Position numbers and translations under genes: made by a program. From positions 157,001-221,000 of the forward strand of contig JABMCL010000313.1 in the NCBI GenBank assembly GCA_018857735.1: a stretch of DNA of 64,000 bases. Direction: 5' to 3'. Source of the DNA: Alviniconcha marisindica. Its lineage: Eukaryota > Mollusca > Gastropoda > Provannidae. Below, in pieces: positions 26,321 to 37,626 of this stretch. Position 1 is the first letter of the stretch. Every line of letters starts with the position of its first letter. The notes under the pieces were generated by a model that was not told the origin of the DNA, did not search any database, and saw only the letters and a program-made list of their open reading frames with translations.

Positions 26321-26870
26321 GGAGTGGGGGTAGCTCAGTAGTAGAGTGCCAGACTTGTGATCAAAAGGTCTCAGGTTCAAGACCTGGCAGGTGCAGCAGT
26401 ATAATTTTGTTCTCCGGGGTCAGCTTTATGTGCTGATTCTTATTTTGATATCTGTTTCACCCATGTGTTATGGCAGCAGCATGTTAAAGGTCCCCCTCAT
26501 TCTGCCAAAAGTGCAGGTGGCAGGTTACAGCCAAACACACTTGCACTGTATATATACATATGTGACTTCCAGTTCAGTGACACTGTAAATGGTGCATGGT
26601 TGTATGGTGTAAGCAAAACATGTGATGAGATGGCAGCAGTTTCATGTATTACCAGCCATGTAACAACTAAACAGCGCTGTAACCACTTCAGTGGCTGTTC
26701 AAAATGCATTGTGTAAAACTATAATCACCCATTAAGTTGCATACGACTAGAGTGCAATGGGTCTGCTCAGAAGCAGAGACTAGTGCTATAGTTACCATTG
26801 TGAAGCGCTTGGAGCTGATCGTGAGATGAAGCACTTGACAAGTGTTCATATGAAATAAATACCCAATTTG
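26321..26870 (+). mobile_element. tRNA-derived SINE, most complete copy
   Basis: A tRNA-like head carries the A box GGGGTAGCTCAGTAGTAGAG (26327-26346) and the B box GGTTCAAGACC (26374-26384). The body contains GGGGTCAGCTTTATGTGCTG and TGTTTCACCCATGTGTTA, shared with the copy at 16550. A 3' part (about 26745-26830) has GAGTGCAATGGGTCTGCTCA and GTGAAGCGCTTGGAGCTGAT, shared in part with 58940-59020. It ends near a short ATGAAATAAAT. A real tRNA is rejected because the segment after the B box cannot close an acceptor stem. This is the best reference copy for the family in the window. Confidence 0.82.
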
Positions 26871-26989
26871 TACAGCTTGCTTTACATGTGACTATTTCCC
26901 AGAAGAGAGCTTTTTATCTTTGGGGTGGAGATGGCAGCTGGCACTATGAATGAGAGTGCCTTTGTAGATATAGTTGTATACTACATTGG

Positions 26990-27140
26990 TGATTAATAAT
27001 AATAATTAAAAAAAAGAGGATTTCTAGAGAGCCCATCTACCACACAAGGTGGCAGCACAGGGCGCTTTACAATAACACTAACCACACACACACACATTCC
27101 TATTCATTCAGCCATTGACTGTTGATGCCTTTGTCAATGA
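26990..27140. repeat. (TAA)-headed repeat with GCGCTTTACA motif
   Basis: A short (TAA)n head, a run of A, then GGGCGCTTTACAATAACACT and a (CA)n. The style matches widespread short repeats with a microsatellite head. Only one copy is clear in this window, so the call rests on style alone. Confidence 0.35.
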
Positions 27141-27290
27141 TGGGGAAAAGGAAGGGGAAAAGAGAGGAGGGGGTGAAACTTGGAGAAGTTTACACCTGAC
27201 AAGTGAATGTAAATGCTGTAACCATTTAGTGAGTTACTGATGTTGATGTGCAGCTTGTAACAAACAAACCAAAAAATCTTTGTGTTTCAG

Positions 27291-27386
27291 GCTGGCAATG
27301 ACCCCTACGCTTTTGTGGAGTTCTACGACCACCAGTCTGCTGCTGCTGCCCTGGCAGCCATGAACAAGAGAATGTGCCTCGGAAAG
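27291..27386 (+). CDS. TIA1: TIA-1/TIAR-like protein, coding exon 3 (second half of RRM1)
   Basis: Encodes residues 42-73. The RNP1 strand of RRM1 is NDPYAFVEF (residues 44-52). It is followed by helix 2 with the [10 protein letters not shown] block (residues 57-66) and the LGK that leads into the last RRM1 strand. Acceptor TTTCAG|GCT and donor AAG|GTAAAG give exactly 32 codons, starting and ending in phase 0. In relatives the next exon starts with the EVKVNWA-like end of RRM1. That sequence, RRM2, RRM3 and the Gln-rich C terminus were not found in the following 36.6 kb on either strand. The gene therefore either continues past the window through another very long intron or is broken in the assembly. 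Confidence 0.96.
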
Positions 27387-27494
27387 GTAAAGACAGTCTG
27401 CTGCATGGCTGGTTGTTGCTGTTGATGGTGGTTGCTAACCTGATATGAATTTTTATACCACTGTAACAAAGTGTTGAGGTCAAGGGAGCGGGGA

Positions 27495-27556
27495 GTAAGT
27501 AGTAACTTTGTGTTTTATGCCCAGTCAAGCAGTACAGCTATATCACATTATCAGGG
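27495..27556 (-). repeat. Orphan copy of the LINE 3' tail (family T)
   Basis: On the minus strand it reads CCCTGATAATGTGATATAGC, then CTTGACTGGGCATAAAACAC and a TTACTACTTAC end. This is the same tail as at 24455-24508. No coding sequence precedes it, so it is either a very short truncated LINE or a SINE that borrowed the tail. Confidence 0.7.
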
Positions 27557-27845
27557 TGAGGGGGGAAGTATATTGGAATTATCATATCCATTTGTCTATC
27601 TACATTGGCTTTGTCTGCAAGATATCTTCTAAACCACTCAACCTTTTGTAATCCAACGTGGTATGGTGGTGCATGATCATGATCCTTCTTCTTCTTTCAT
27701 TTAAGGGCCCACAATCAACATGTCGATTATTCTGGTGCCTATAACTATAATCCAGAGTGGTATGCAAAAATAATGGTTGCTATCTCTGAAGTCAAGGACA
27801 CAGTGAGGGCTTACTTAATCAGAATTTTGCACTTTCTATGATTCA
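27556..27845 (+). repeat. Dispersed repeat R1, copy 2
   Basis: GATATCTTCTAAACCACTCA, then ACCTTTTGTAATCCAACGTG and GTATGGTGGTGCATGATCAT, align with 28770-28840. Same orientation, 1.15 kb apart. Confidence 0.65.
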
Positions 27846-28148
27846 TGATTATTTTACAACAAGACAACAGATCTTGTTGGGGTTTGATGTTCTTTGTGTT
27901 TCTTTTGGATTAGCCTTGTCTTTCCCAAAACAATAGAATATTCTATAACAGTAGAACTGAATGCTTTTACAACACCCAGAATTATCAGCCACAAGTGGGT
28001 TAAAAATGGTGATGGCTTTGGCTGATTTTTTTTCTCTCTTTGTTGCATTTGGGGGGTGGGGGGTAGTGACCTGGAAAGTTCAAATTTACAGGCTGAGGTG
28101 AGTGACATTTGTCAAATTAGAGGTGGCAAAACCCCAGAGACAAGGCCT

Positions 28149-28174
28149 GGGGGGGGGGGGGGGGGGGGGGGGGG
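28149..28174. repeat. Poly(G) tract, 26 bases
   Basis: Uninterrupted G run. Confidence 0.95.
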
Positions 28175-28721
28175 CAATGTCTTGGTCTTTCCAGTCACTT
28201 TGTGCAATGTTGACCACAACTGTGGCCACACAATGTCTATACAATGTCTCCCAAGGGGAAAGGGGAGTGACTGGTGTGGGATTACAGGAAGTCAGTGAAG
28301 CAGCTGGATGGGTGGAAGATTAAAATGTAGGCTGTCTGCTGTTGAATTTGATCGCTTCAGCTGGACTGGGAGCAGGATTCACCAACCACTTTTACCTCAG
28401 ACTCTGGAGTTGTTTCTGTCTCAGAATCTTCATCAAACAAGATCCAGTCACTAACTTGCTATCCAACGAGCAAAATGCATTTGTGATGTCAGCTTTTCAG
28501 TACAGGAAAAGGACATATCCATCAGTATGACTATGAGTCAACTTTTTGGTGGAACTGGTTGGAGCAAAAAAACAAACAGGGATTCACCACTTTCTCATGT
28601 CCTTACACTAAAAAAATCAACAACAAAAATCATGCACCCTATGTTGTAGACAAAATATAAGTCAGTGTTGTGGGTGTGAATTAAAGAAGGTCATGAGTTT
28701 GCGTATATTTATGCCCCCTTA

Positions 28722-29075
28722 ATGAAGTTGGGGGGGAGTGTGGATATTGGAATTGCTGTGTCTGGGTTTTGTCTGGAAGAGCATATCTTCTGTATTTTGC
28801 AACCTTTTGTAACCAAATTTGGTATGGTGGTGCATCATCAGTAGGCAGAGTGTGAAGGGGGGAAATAGGAAGAAGAAAAAGGTTTTGCTATCTTGAAGTG
28901 GTTTTGCTGTTGACAAAGGTCAAGTCAACAATAAGGGCTCATATACTCAAAATATGCAGTATCTTGTGAACCAGTGACCCTTTTGCTACCTGACTTAGTT
29001 TGAAGGCAGTATCTTGTGAAAAGATTAGATTGCTGTGTTCACGATCAAGATCACATTAAAGGTTCAAAATGTCAG
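28722..29075 (+). repeat. Dispersed repeat R1, copy 3
   Basis: This copy links the 27556 copy (left part: ATATCTTCTGTATTTTGCAA, GGTATGGTGGTGCATCATCA) with the 19110 copy (right part: AGATTGCTGTGTTCACGATC, AAGGTTCAAAATGTC). It therefore shows they are parts of one longer element of at least 350 bp. No coding capacity was seen. Confidence 0.65.
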
Positions 29076-29317
29076 TAAATCAGACCAGTTTAACTGTAGG
29101 ATTTTGGCATAATGTGTACACATTTTCACATCATGTGATCATATTACACCAGTACGATACTTTGAAATGGATTATGATTTTGAGTCAAATGCATAGTGAA
29201 TGGTGGACTTTCAGAAGGCAGTGTGGCTCATTTCCACAGAACAAGTGGTATGATCCATCAGTAAGGCACAATCTTCCTGACTGCTACACTGAACTGGCTG
29301 TAAATGAATGAAGAGAT

Positions 29318-29650
29318 TTGATGTAAAGAACTATGAGAGGTACTACAAATATTTTGCAATTTTAATGCCAAGGAATACTTGCTGAACAGCTGACTTTAGA
29401 AATTACAAAAGTACTATGTTATGGGAAGTAACAGCTTGTTGTGTCTGACATACCCAGGTAGCTCCAAAGGAAGTGGGGAAAAATGTGAAAAACTATTAGA
29501 GGTGTAGCAAATATTTTGCAATATTTTTCTCTTGCCAGGGAAGGATTAATTTGTTGTTAGACTGCTGACTTACAACATTAAAATATAAAATAATGTTAGT
29601 GCAAAGAATGGTAACTACAGATATTATGAAAACTCATGAGATTGTGTCTG
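29318..29650 (+). repeat. Old tandem duplication, unit about 167 bp
   Basis: A motif with GAGGTACTACAAATATTTTG (about 29337) recurs as GAGGTGTAGCAAATATTTTG (about 29500). It is followed in both copies by a TGCCA...GGA block and a GCTGACTTA/T block. Strong divergence and small gaps indicate an old event. Confidence 0.5.
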
Positions 29651-30124
29651 AAATGTCAGGTAAGGGTTAAAATGTCAGGTAAGTGTATACACTTTTATGG
29701 AAGTAGCAGTACGTCACATTCACTGGGTCACTGTATTTCCGGTGCTATTAACTGCATCATACCAGATTAGATGAAATGAAGCCGAGTTCAAGAAAAACTG
29801 AGACTTGTGAGTACAAAACAAAGCTTTTGAGTGTGGGTGAAAATGTTCATTTGTTGTTGTTTAACTTTTGATGGAAAGAGAACACGCACATACATGCATG
29901 CACGCGCGTGCACACACACACACACACGGAGTAGCTTTAATTCTAGGGTCTTCTGAGAGCAGGGGGAATACATAGACATCTCCTTGCTTCCTGGTGGTCT
30001 CTTGACTCCAAACTTTCTGGGTTCTTTTAGAACATCAAACTGTCACAGTCAGTGTCTCAGACTAGTAAATGTGTAGAATGTGAAAGCTCTGGTTTACTTT
30101 AGGATAACTCTTTTTGTTTATGAT

Positions 30125-30330
30125 TGCTCTCTTTTGCCCTACTCCAAATAGGGGAGGGGTTCTCAAACAGGTGTGGTAAAGATTTGTCCAGAAAAATATC
30201 TTCTGAACGGCTAAATGTTTTGTATACCACAGTAAAGTGAAGCGTTACCATAAGCTGGGGCGTCATGTGGAGACAAATAAAATGTCTGCAACCTTGAAGT
30301 GCATGGTCACAGTGTGGGCTTGTATAATCA
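30125..30330 (+). repeat. Dispersed repeat R1, diverged copy 4
   Basis: TCCAGAAAAATATCTTCTGA, then GCTAAATGTTTTGTATACCA and GGGCTTGTATAATCAAAAC, follow the order of the R1 left and middle parts. It is more diverged than the 27556 and 28722 copies. Confidence 0.45.
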
Positions 30331-30812
30331 AAACAAAAGATTTCCACCTATGGAAAGATGGCACACACCAGTCTGCCTCTCTGTGGGAAGTGAGGCCACT
30401 GCTGAGGCCAGCTGGCTAAATGTCTTCCATGCCTCATTGGGACCGGCAGCCGGACTGTATAGCAGTTTGTTTTCAACTGACAGTACACACTTGCTGCGGC
30501 CATATTTTCCTGCTCCTAATAGATCCCTTTCATTTATCTCCCTGTTGCCCAGCAAAAACCAATCAGGGTCAACTGCAAAGTTCTACAACTCCTCCATGTG
30601 CTGACTGACTAGGCGTGTACTGAGATCTGACTGAACTGAATCATTTTGGATGCCCACAGACTTAGTAAAATTTCCGGTTCATTCACTCCGTTTAATGAGA
30701 AAGAAGTTGTGGCACCTGGCTGGCCATTCTCATTATTATTTATATATATATATTTTTTTTTTGTAATTCAGGGTGAGCCATGTGCTGATCCAAGTGTGCG
30801 CGATCCACTGAT

Positions 30813-30834
30813 GGGGGGGGGGGGGGGGGGGGGG
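30813..30834. repeat. Poly(G) tract, 22 bases
   Basis: Uninterrupted G run at the left edge of the 30838 repeat. Confidence 0.95.
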
Positions 30835-30837
30835 ACT

Positions 30838-31340
30838 GCCTCTGAGTGCAAGAGTGTGTGTTTCAGTGTGTGTCAGTTTCACTTTGTATGTATGATTAAG
30901 TATGTGTAGTGATATATTATTATGCTATTGATCGTTGTGTGAGTGTACATCCCATGCTTTTGCTTAATTAAATGACAAAGCATTTTGAGTCACCGAACTC
31001 GCAGTATAAATTCCATGTGTGTGGGTGCGTGCACAGAAACCTGTGAACATATGTGTGCATCAGGTTACATATCCATCCTAATTTACACACATACAGCCTA
31101 CGTGTATGTTATGTGTGTCTATACGTGTGCATGAGTGTGTGCAGGCATGTCTGTGAGTGCAAGGGTGTTGTGTTTCAGTGTGTGTCAGTTTCACTTTGTT
31201 TTGTATGACTAAGTAAGCCTGTGTGTAGTAATGTATTATTATGCTATTGATTTTTGTGTGAGTATTTATCTGTTCCATGATTTTGTTTAATTAAGTGATT
31301 AAGCGCTCTGGGTCGCTGAACGCCAATATAAATTCTCTGT
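30838..31340 (+). repeat. Tandem pair of an unknown repeat (30838-31013 and 31149-31340)
   Basis: Both copies carry CTGAGTGCAAG/GTGAGTGCAAG, then TTTCAGTGTGTGTCAGTTTC, a TATTATTATGCTATTGAT block and GTGTGAGT. They end in a tail of the type AAGCGCTCTGGGTCGCTGAA (31301-31320; diverged at about 30980). The tails look like SINE 3' ends (GCGCT...GTCRCTGAA...TATAAAT). Two SINE copies next to each other, or a local duplication of one, both fit. Confidence 0.65.
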
Positions 31341-32599
31341 TATTGTTAATGTCAGTTATATAATTATATTATGGCTCAAACATGGGGTAGAATTTGACAT
31401 TTCAGTTCAATTGTGATGTCACAGTAAGGAATAAGTGTTGAACCTCATCAGAGAGATAGGTTTGGGTTGACCCCCCCCCCCCTTTTTTTCTTTTCTTTTC
31501 TTTTTCTTCTCTCTTTTCTTCTTCTCTCATCCATTTTATCAATTCTGTGCAGTTGATGCTTAGTCTGTGGTTGTCCCCATTATTAATTTGCTGCAGACTA
31601 TAGTCTTTTAGATTGTTGTGGTTTGGTGGTGCATTTAACATTTGGTTTGTCGGTAGTCAGCCAATTTGTTTTGTCAGGTCAAGCCAAATATTTCTTTATT
31701 CCATTTAAAGAAATGAGCAAAGCAAAACAAACAACATAAACAAAATAATAAAAAGAAAAGAAAATTCTGAACAGACTGGAAATACTGATATCATAAGCAT
31801 TCGATAAAATAATATTGGTTATAGAAATGTTCTGTAAAATAAACAGACATTCCATGGAATTCCTGGCTTTTATTTGACCAGTGATCTTTTCTGCCCTGCC
31901 CATCTTTTCACTATGAAATGCAAGTTTTTTGCTACTACCAGTACCAGGGAAATACAGCAATGTGCTTGACCAGCAACCCAGCTGATGCGTTTCCCCTTAC
32001 TTCAGGCAAATCACATACACTAGTCCATAGCACATGTGCGAAGAATTAAGTGAAAGGGGTCTATTCTATTTTGCAGTTTGCCATCTGGCCCCATCCTCCT
32101 GGTACTATGTATCTCTTACATGTACACGCACACAAACACACCATCTGGTTTGTCCACTTAGAAAAAAAAGCCTTCAATTACACTGAGAATGAACTTGACG
32201 ACACTTGAACTTTTAAGTACCAGTAATGCAATAATGAACATGGTAAAAACTAAAATGAATAGACAATTTAAGCCAACACTAGACTTAAAACACAAAGAAA
32301 GTGCATGTGATGCTGCCGGCACTGCAGAGCAGATGCTAACTAGGGTAATCCATCTGATCACTGAGCCATAGGAATTCAATATACTTGGGCCTAAATGATA
32401 AATCCAGTTTTCGAACACTGCTGTCATGCTATACTATCACATGTCAATTACTGAAAAAAGCAATAAAGCAAAAGCCGAACAAGCAGCAGTGTACAGCACA
32501 AGAACATGCTGTGCACATTTATATATATGTGTGTGTGGTGAACTTCAGTGACAACTCACAACCCATGCGCATGTTCGCGCCCACACACACACACACACA

Positions 32600-33240
32600 C
32601 ACAGAATCAAAGTAGAGTGTCATAAGCAAAAGACCGCGACTCAATGAAATGGCACTGAATCAAGTCAGAAAGAGGTTTTGTTTAGAGGATGAAGAGGACA
32701 GGGCCCAACACAGCCCTTTGGGACACCATAGGACAGTCGAGAGGCTTGTAAATCATGGTCATCGACGTTGACTGACTGTTTGTTAGATCACAAGAAAGCC
32801 AGGAGCGTGCAGTAACAGAGGTGCCATACAAGTGTTGGAGTCTGTTGACAATCATGCAGCGGTCAGTTGTATAGGAGACGGTCAAAAATCCAAGAGTGTC
32901 AGAAGAGAAGCATTACCAGAGTCAAGTGCAAGGATGTCATTGGTTACTTTGAGAAGGGCTGCTTCAGTACTGTACTGAGGACAGTAAGCAGACTGAGAAG
33001 GACAGATGAGATTATATTCAGTAGGATATGCGAACAGCTACTGGGGAACAATTTTGTCTGTGATTTTTGACAAGAAAGGAGGGTTGGAAATAAGGGTGGT
33101 AGTTTTTGAATTTCGTGGGGTAAGAGCTTCTTTTTTTTTTAGGAGAGGTTTTTCAACAGCTGTTCTGGAAGTCGATGGGAAAGTGCCAGTCAACAAAGAA
33201 TAATTGGTGATATGTGTACTGAATGCATAACGCATATTTA
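32600..33240 (-). mobile_element. Decayed non-LTR retrotransposon, reverse-transcriptase core
   Basis: Read on the minus strand from 33240 down: FPSTSRTAVEKPLLKK, NPPFLSKITDKIVPQ, then a stop. After it come CPSQSAYCPQYSTEAALLKV, NDILALDSGNASLLTLLD, a frame change, then RLQHLYGTSVTARSWLS, VLGPVLFIL, a stop, KPLSDLIQ and SFAYDT, where the catalytic FADDT would be. These are reverse-transcriptase blocks 1-5 of a CR1/L2/Rex-like LINE. The second catalytic Asp region is altered (AYD) and there are several stops, so it is dead. It is clearly a different lineage from the relic at 558-1590. Endonuclease and 3' parts are missing. Confidence 0.86.
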
Positions 33241-34046
33241 ATTGATTTTAAGGACAGTGTGGACCTTAGACACTGATATATATTCTGTTTATCTGGATGA
33301 ATGTTGACAATGATCTCACTTCAGAGCAGGCCGTTGTGTCAAGTACTGTAGTCCTTCATAGCATGGACAGCAATTTAAGAAATGGTCGTCGACATAGGGT
33401 TGATAATTTCCGTCACTCTGTATTGACTTAGTGCTGCCGTTGTACTGGCATCTCCTCCTGATCTCAGCGTCAATAAACGGACTCATTATAGAGAAGAGGG
33501 AGAGAGAGAAAAGGGCAGTGAGACTTTTTGTCTGACAGTGAAGAGGCAAAATCAATTACGACGCTTGTTGTCGTCAATTTAGCAGATAAAATGAAAATTG
33601 GCCATGCTGCTTTGAAGTGCCGGCGGTTTCGCCAGTGCCCTCTATCGGTGGCGTTGCAGGAAGTACAGAGGGGCGTCATCAGCTGGCTTTTCTCTTCTGG
33701 TACTAGCGTCCATTGTGTAATCACCGCGATGTGCCCACCGTCTAGGGGGGCAGAATTTAGTCACCGTGCTTTAATGCTTCTTTAGATGGCCCTGGCGTGA
33801 CAGGTCCACTGCTGCAACAGATTTCCTTCATCTTTCCGCACCCAGGCTAGGCAGAGGGAGGGGGGGGGGGGGCAGCTTAATTGTACCTAAAAAAAGAAAA
33901 GAAAAAGAAATGCTGCCAGATAAGCCATTGACATTTTCAAAGAAGGGCTGGTAGAGAGAGTGGAAGTTGGTGATTTTGGTTGTACTTGGTGCTACCTTAG
34001 AAAAGCAGTTTGATTTAATAGTTCTGGCAGTACTTCGTGAGCATTC

Positions 34047-34100
34047 GCCCTGATATAACCGCAATGGTTGACTGGGCGTAAAACACCAAGTTGCTTACTT
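34047..34100 (+). repeat. Orphan copy of the LINE 3' tail (family T)
   Basis: GCCCTGATATAACCGCAATG, then GTTGACTGGGCGTAAAACAC and TTGCTTACTT. This is the best-preserved orphan tail of the family. Confidence 0.75.
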
Positions 34101-34263
34101 GGTGAGTATAATACACATAACAACCAGATCTCAGATCAGCCTTACCAATAAGCTGGTCATTACAAAATATGCAAGAGACAAGGAGGAAAGGATTGGTGAT
34201 GATAAAAGTCGCGAACTGTGTTCGTGCTTGACGTTCAGATTATTTTGTATTATAAAAAAAAGA

Positions 34264-34280
34264 GGGGGGGGGGGGGGGGG
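34264..34280. repeat. Poly(G) tract, 17 bases
   Basis: Uninterrupted G run after a short A run. Confidence 0.93.
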
Positions 34281-34387
34281 TGAGACTATCCGTTCCATCT
34301 CCTACGCTGTTAATGAAAATAGGATACTTTGATACCAGCTAGTCTAGATATCCAGGGCTTGTTTTGGTTTAGGCCCTCGCCCCGCTG

Positions 34388-34388
<1 letters not shown>

Positions 34389-34446
<58 letters not shown>
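34389..34446. repeat. (CA)n microsatellite, 29 units
   Basis: Perfect AC repeat. Confidence 0.95.
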
Positions 34447-34448
<2 letters not shown>

Positions 34449-34726
34449 TTTTCTCACGTAAATTGGTAAAATTGTGCTTTGAACTTCGGTCAGTGGAAAA
34501 GTCAAAGCGCAAACGGGCCAGGCTGCAGGCATTTGCCTTTCGGACTGGTCTGCTGATGCTAACTGTTTTGTGAAATAGCAGTGGTGCAGAGCAAATTTAC
34601 CTAACACCATTTCCGTTATCATCCATAATTTAGCTAGCACAGGACTAGTGCATTAAGTGAGGCGTTAACGGCTTTTGGAGATCTTTAGCGGATCAATACA
34701 TGGGCCACAATTGTTGATTTGTTGCT

Positions 34727-34876
<150 letters not shown>

Positions 34877-36264
34877 GCACGCCACCCATGGGCTTGCTCT
34901 CTTCCTTTGTTCGGGAGGCTGTTGTTCTTGTTTGTTTATTTGTCAGTGATCAGTTTTTGAAGACGATATATCATTCGTGGAAAAAATTTCGTTAATAATT
35001 AAGTCGGTCACCTTTTTGAAGTTCGACAAAAAGAAATAGAGTAGACATAATGCACAGCTTAAAGACAAAAGACAAAGCAGCATATTGATGGGAGAAACGA
35101 TCATCTGTTCTGTTATTTATTAAGTCAGTTAACGTTCGACTTTCATGCACGTTCCACAAGACTGCTTGTATTGCCGGGGGTGGGGAGGGAGGGGGCGTGT
35201 ACTAGATATGGACCTTGCAAGGTTGGATCCAAATTGATTTGCTGCTCTGGCTGAACCGCTGGGAAGCACACACAGACCCACTCTTGCCGCTAGAGATCAG
35301 TATTAAATTGTAAGATACGGTCGGATTGAATGCGCAAAATGTAGGCAGTGAGCGAGAGAATATCGTGACGAAGAAAATTGATTGCTTACAGAAATGACAG
35401 CCAGAGCGCCGGGCAAAGAATATGCTTCCATGTAAAATATTGATATTTCTCTCCGTTTGGGCCGCTGGTTTCCATTCATTTTACATTTTTATTCCCCCAG
35501 CGCCCCCTACCTTTCGTCCCGCGAGGCCCCATCAAAAACAATTGTCGTGAATTCCATAGGACAGCTGTCTCCAACTGATGGTAGCTGTCTGTGGGCTGCT
35601 GGCAGCTGCATTGTAATTGAGTAGTCAGAGAACGCTGGACTGGTGCGTTTCTACATTTGCTTTAACTGCGAAGTAACACGCCCACTGCACTTACTTATTG
35701 TTTGCTTTGTTCCAGAGTCTGCCTTGACTTTTGTTGTGTTCTGCTCAGCAGACAATACTAAAGGTCTGTGCTCGCGTTCATTTGCATACCGTATTTGTTC
35801 CTTTCCGCTTTCGTCCACACAGAGTTGGTCAAGCTTTGGTTGTGCCCTTCTCAGAGGGGAGGTTAGTTCGTTAGGTTTAGGATCTTAACATCCCGTCAAC
35901 CGCACAAGGTCACTGTAGGATTACGGAGGGAAGGAGGATGGGGATTAATTGAACTGTAAATGGTGGCGTAAGTGCACACTGAACTGACCAGGGTCGTTGC
36001 TGTTTAAAGCATTGGTGACTGCTTAATTGTTTGGTGTGTGCTTGTATGCGTGTACTGTATGGTATCGTAATCAGTGACAACCCCAGTAACCATCTCCAAC
36101 GTCTTGGTTTTGCATTTCTGATTTTATCAAATCATATAAATCCAATTTAATAATTATGTTCCGTTTTTGTCGGGGGAGGGGCTGGGTGAGTGTTGAGGAC
36201 GTGATCCTCTTCACAGACCGGCTGTTCTTGAATCAGTTGAACTGCCTCACGCTCGATCGATTGA

Positions 36265-36284
36265 GGGGGGGGGGGGGGGGGGGG
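36265..36284. repeat. Poly(G) tract, 20 bases
   Basis: Uninterrupted G run. Confidence 0.95.
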
Positions 36285-37581
36285 CGGTCTGTGATGACCT
36301 CTGATTTGGCACATGCCTTCTGTGCTGCATTTCCATGGTGACTGTGGGCCGTACTTTGATTGCGGGGCCAACGTGTCCCAGGAGACAGTGCCGCCCCACC
36401 ATAATGGCTCCATTAGTATGGGCAGCCAAAACTCGGCTCCACTGCAAAAATTTTGTCTGTGTGTCCAAACCTGGCCCCATCAGTCTGCAGCCTTTGGGGA
36501 CTTGACTCAATTAACTCCAAATGTGTTTTGAGATGGAGAAGAAAAGGGGTGGGGGGATGGGGGTGTCGAGGGTTCTGTTAGGTGGCGGCTTTTCAGATCG
36601 GAGTAATATGTATACGTGTACGTATGTGTATTGCACTGCCTGGCCTTACGCACAACAGAGGTGTTTCTGTGTTTTCACGGTATTAACAAAAGTCAGTGGA
36701 TTTTGTTGTGAAACAGAAATGGTCATGTGTAGAGAACGACGAAACTTTCTGTGTACAGTGTAGTTTACGCAGTTCTGTAGAATGATCTATTTAGTCTGGA
36801 TTTTACCTAACAGATAGAAGTCGCCCACGAAGAGGGCTTACCCAAATTTCATTTCCTGTATAAAATAATCGATTGTGGTGTGTGTGTGTGTGAACAACAC
36901 ACGTTTAGTATACTCCCCTCCCCCTCTCTCTCTCCACACACACCACACGCATGCGTGTATATGTGCACCCAGCGGGTCGGATCTGCCCTGCAGTTGACCA
37001 TGCCCCTGTATATGTCGATTGACCATTGTCAGCATTGTGACTGTCTGGCGTGTCACGTGGCCAGCCATAGCCAGACAGCCTCCTGCTGTTCCCTCCCTCT
37101 CCGGACACCAGTTGCAGGAGAGCTCTAATTGTGTCCCTCCCCTTTCCCAATAGTCGTCTCCAAAAAACGGTGATTGTTCCCTGCCGATTGGCACCGCTCC
37201 CCCTGTCACTGACAGAACTGGCTGTGCTTCTTTCCTTTCTCCTGCTTTCTTTTTCTTCCTCTACTTCTTCGGTCGTTAAGGGGGGGGGGGGGGGTTCAGA
37301 AAATTCTTGTTTCAAAGTGAACGTGTCATGTTTTTCAGAAATGCGTTTGTCAGCTTATGCGTTCCCTTCAACCCCTTACCTCCCGTCCACGTCGTCCCTA
37401 CTGCTGTCTTTCCCCGACCGTAACCCGACGAATTTTGTTCTGCCTCAGGTGTCTATCAGACCTGTGTAGTTATTATTCCTGCGCCAGTTTTAATGCGAGT
37501 AAATCTCGTTAGTTGCACAATATTAATCGTAGCGATGTTTTAACACATCGGTGGAAAGTCGTTCTTTAAATTGTTTCCCTA

Positions 37582-37587
<6 letters not shown>

Positions 37588-37623
<36 letters not shown>
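37588..37623. repeat. (TA)n microsatellite
   Basis: 18 TA units followed by a G-rich segment. Confidence 0.93.

Positions 37624-37626
<3 letters not shown>

Larger units (their letters stand above)
2542..27290 (+). other. TIA1: Intron 2 of the TIA1-like gene (24.7 kb)
   Basis: This is a single intron from GTAAGT (2542) to TGTGTTTCAG (ending 27290). It splits RRM1 between residues 41 and 42. It is AT-rich and CpG-poor: I count about 3 CpGs in 18001-18600. Apart from the repeats listed separately (SINEs, MITE, LINE fragment, local duplications, homopolymers), I find no exon-like sequence in it on either strand. The short open frames along it have no recognisable motifs. Stretches 2542-3500, 5950-8500, 12130-14590, 15220-16500, 17900-19100, 20400-24050 and 24510-25690 hold nothing I can name, except a weak tRNA-like segment near 21985-22060. 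Confidence 0.85.

Noticed and set aside
26327..26400. tRNA gene
   Set aside because: A and B boxes are good but the acceptor stem does not close, and the body is shared with another copy. It is a SINE.
32158..32427. Open minus-strand frame of 89 codons below the LINE relic
   Set aside because: Hydrophobic sequence without the reverse-transcriptase blocks expected next. It cannot be tied to the LINE or to a gene.
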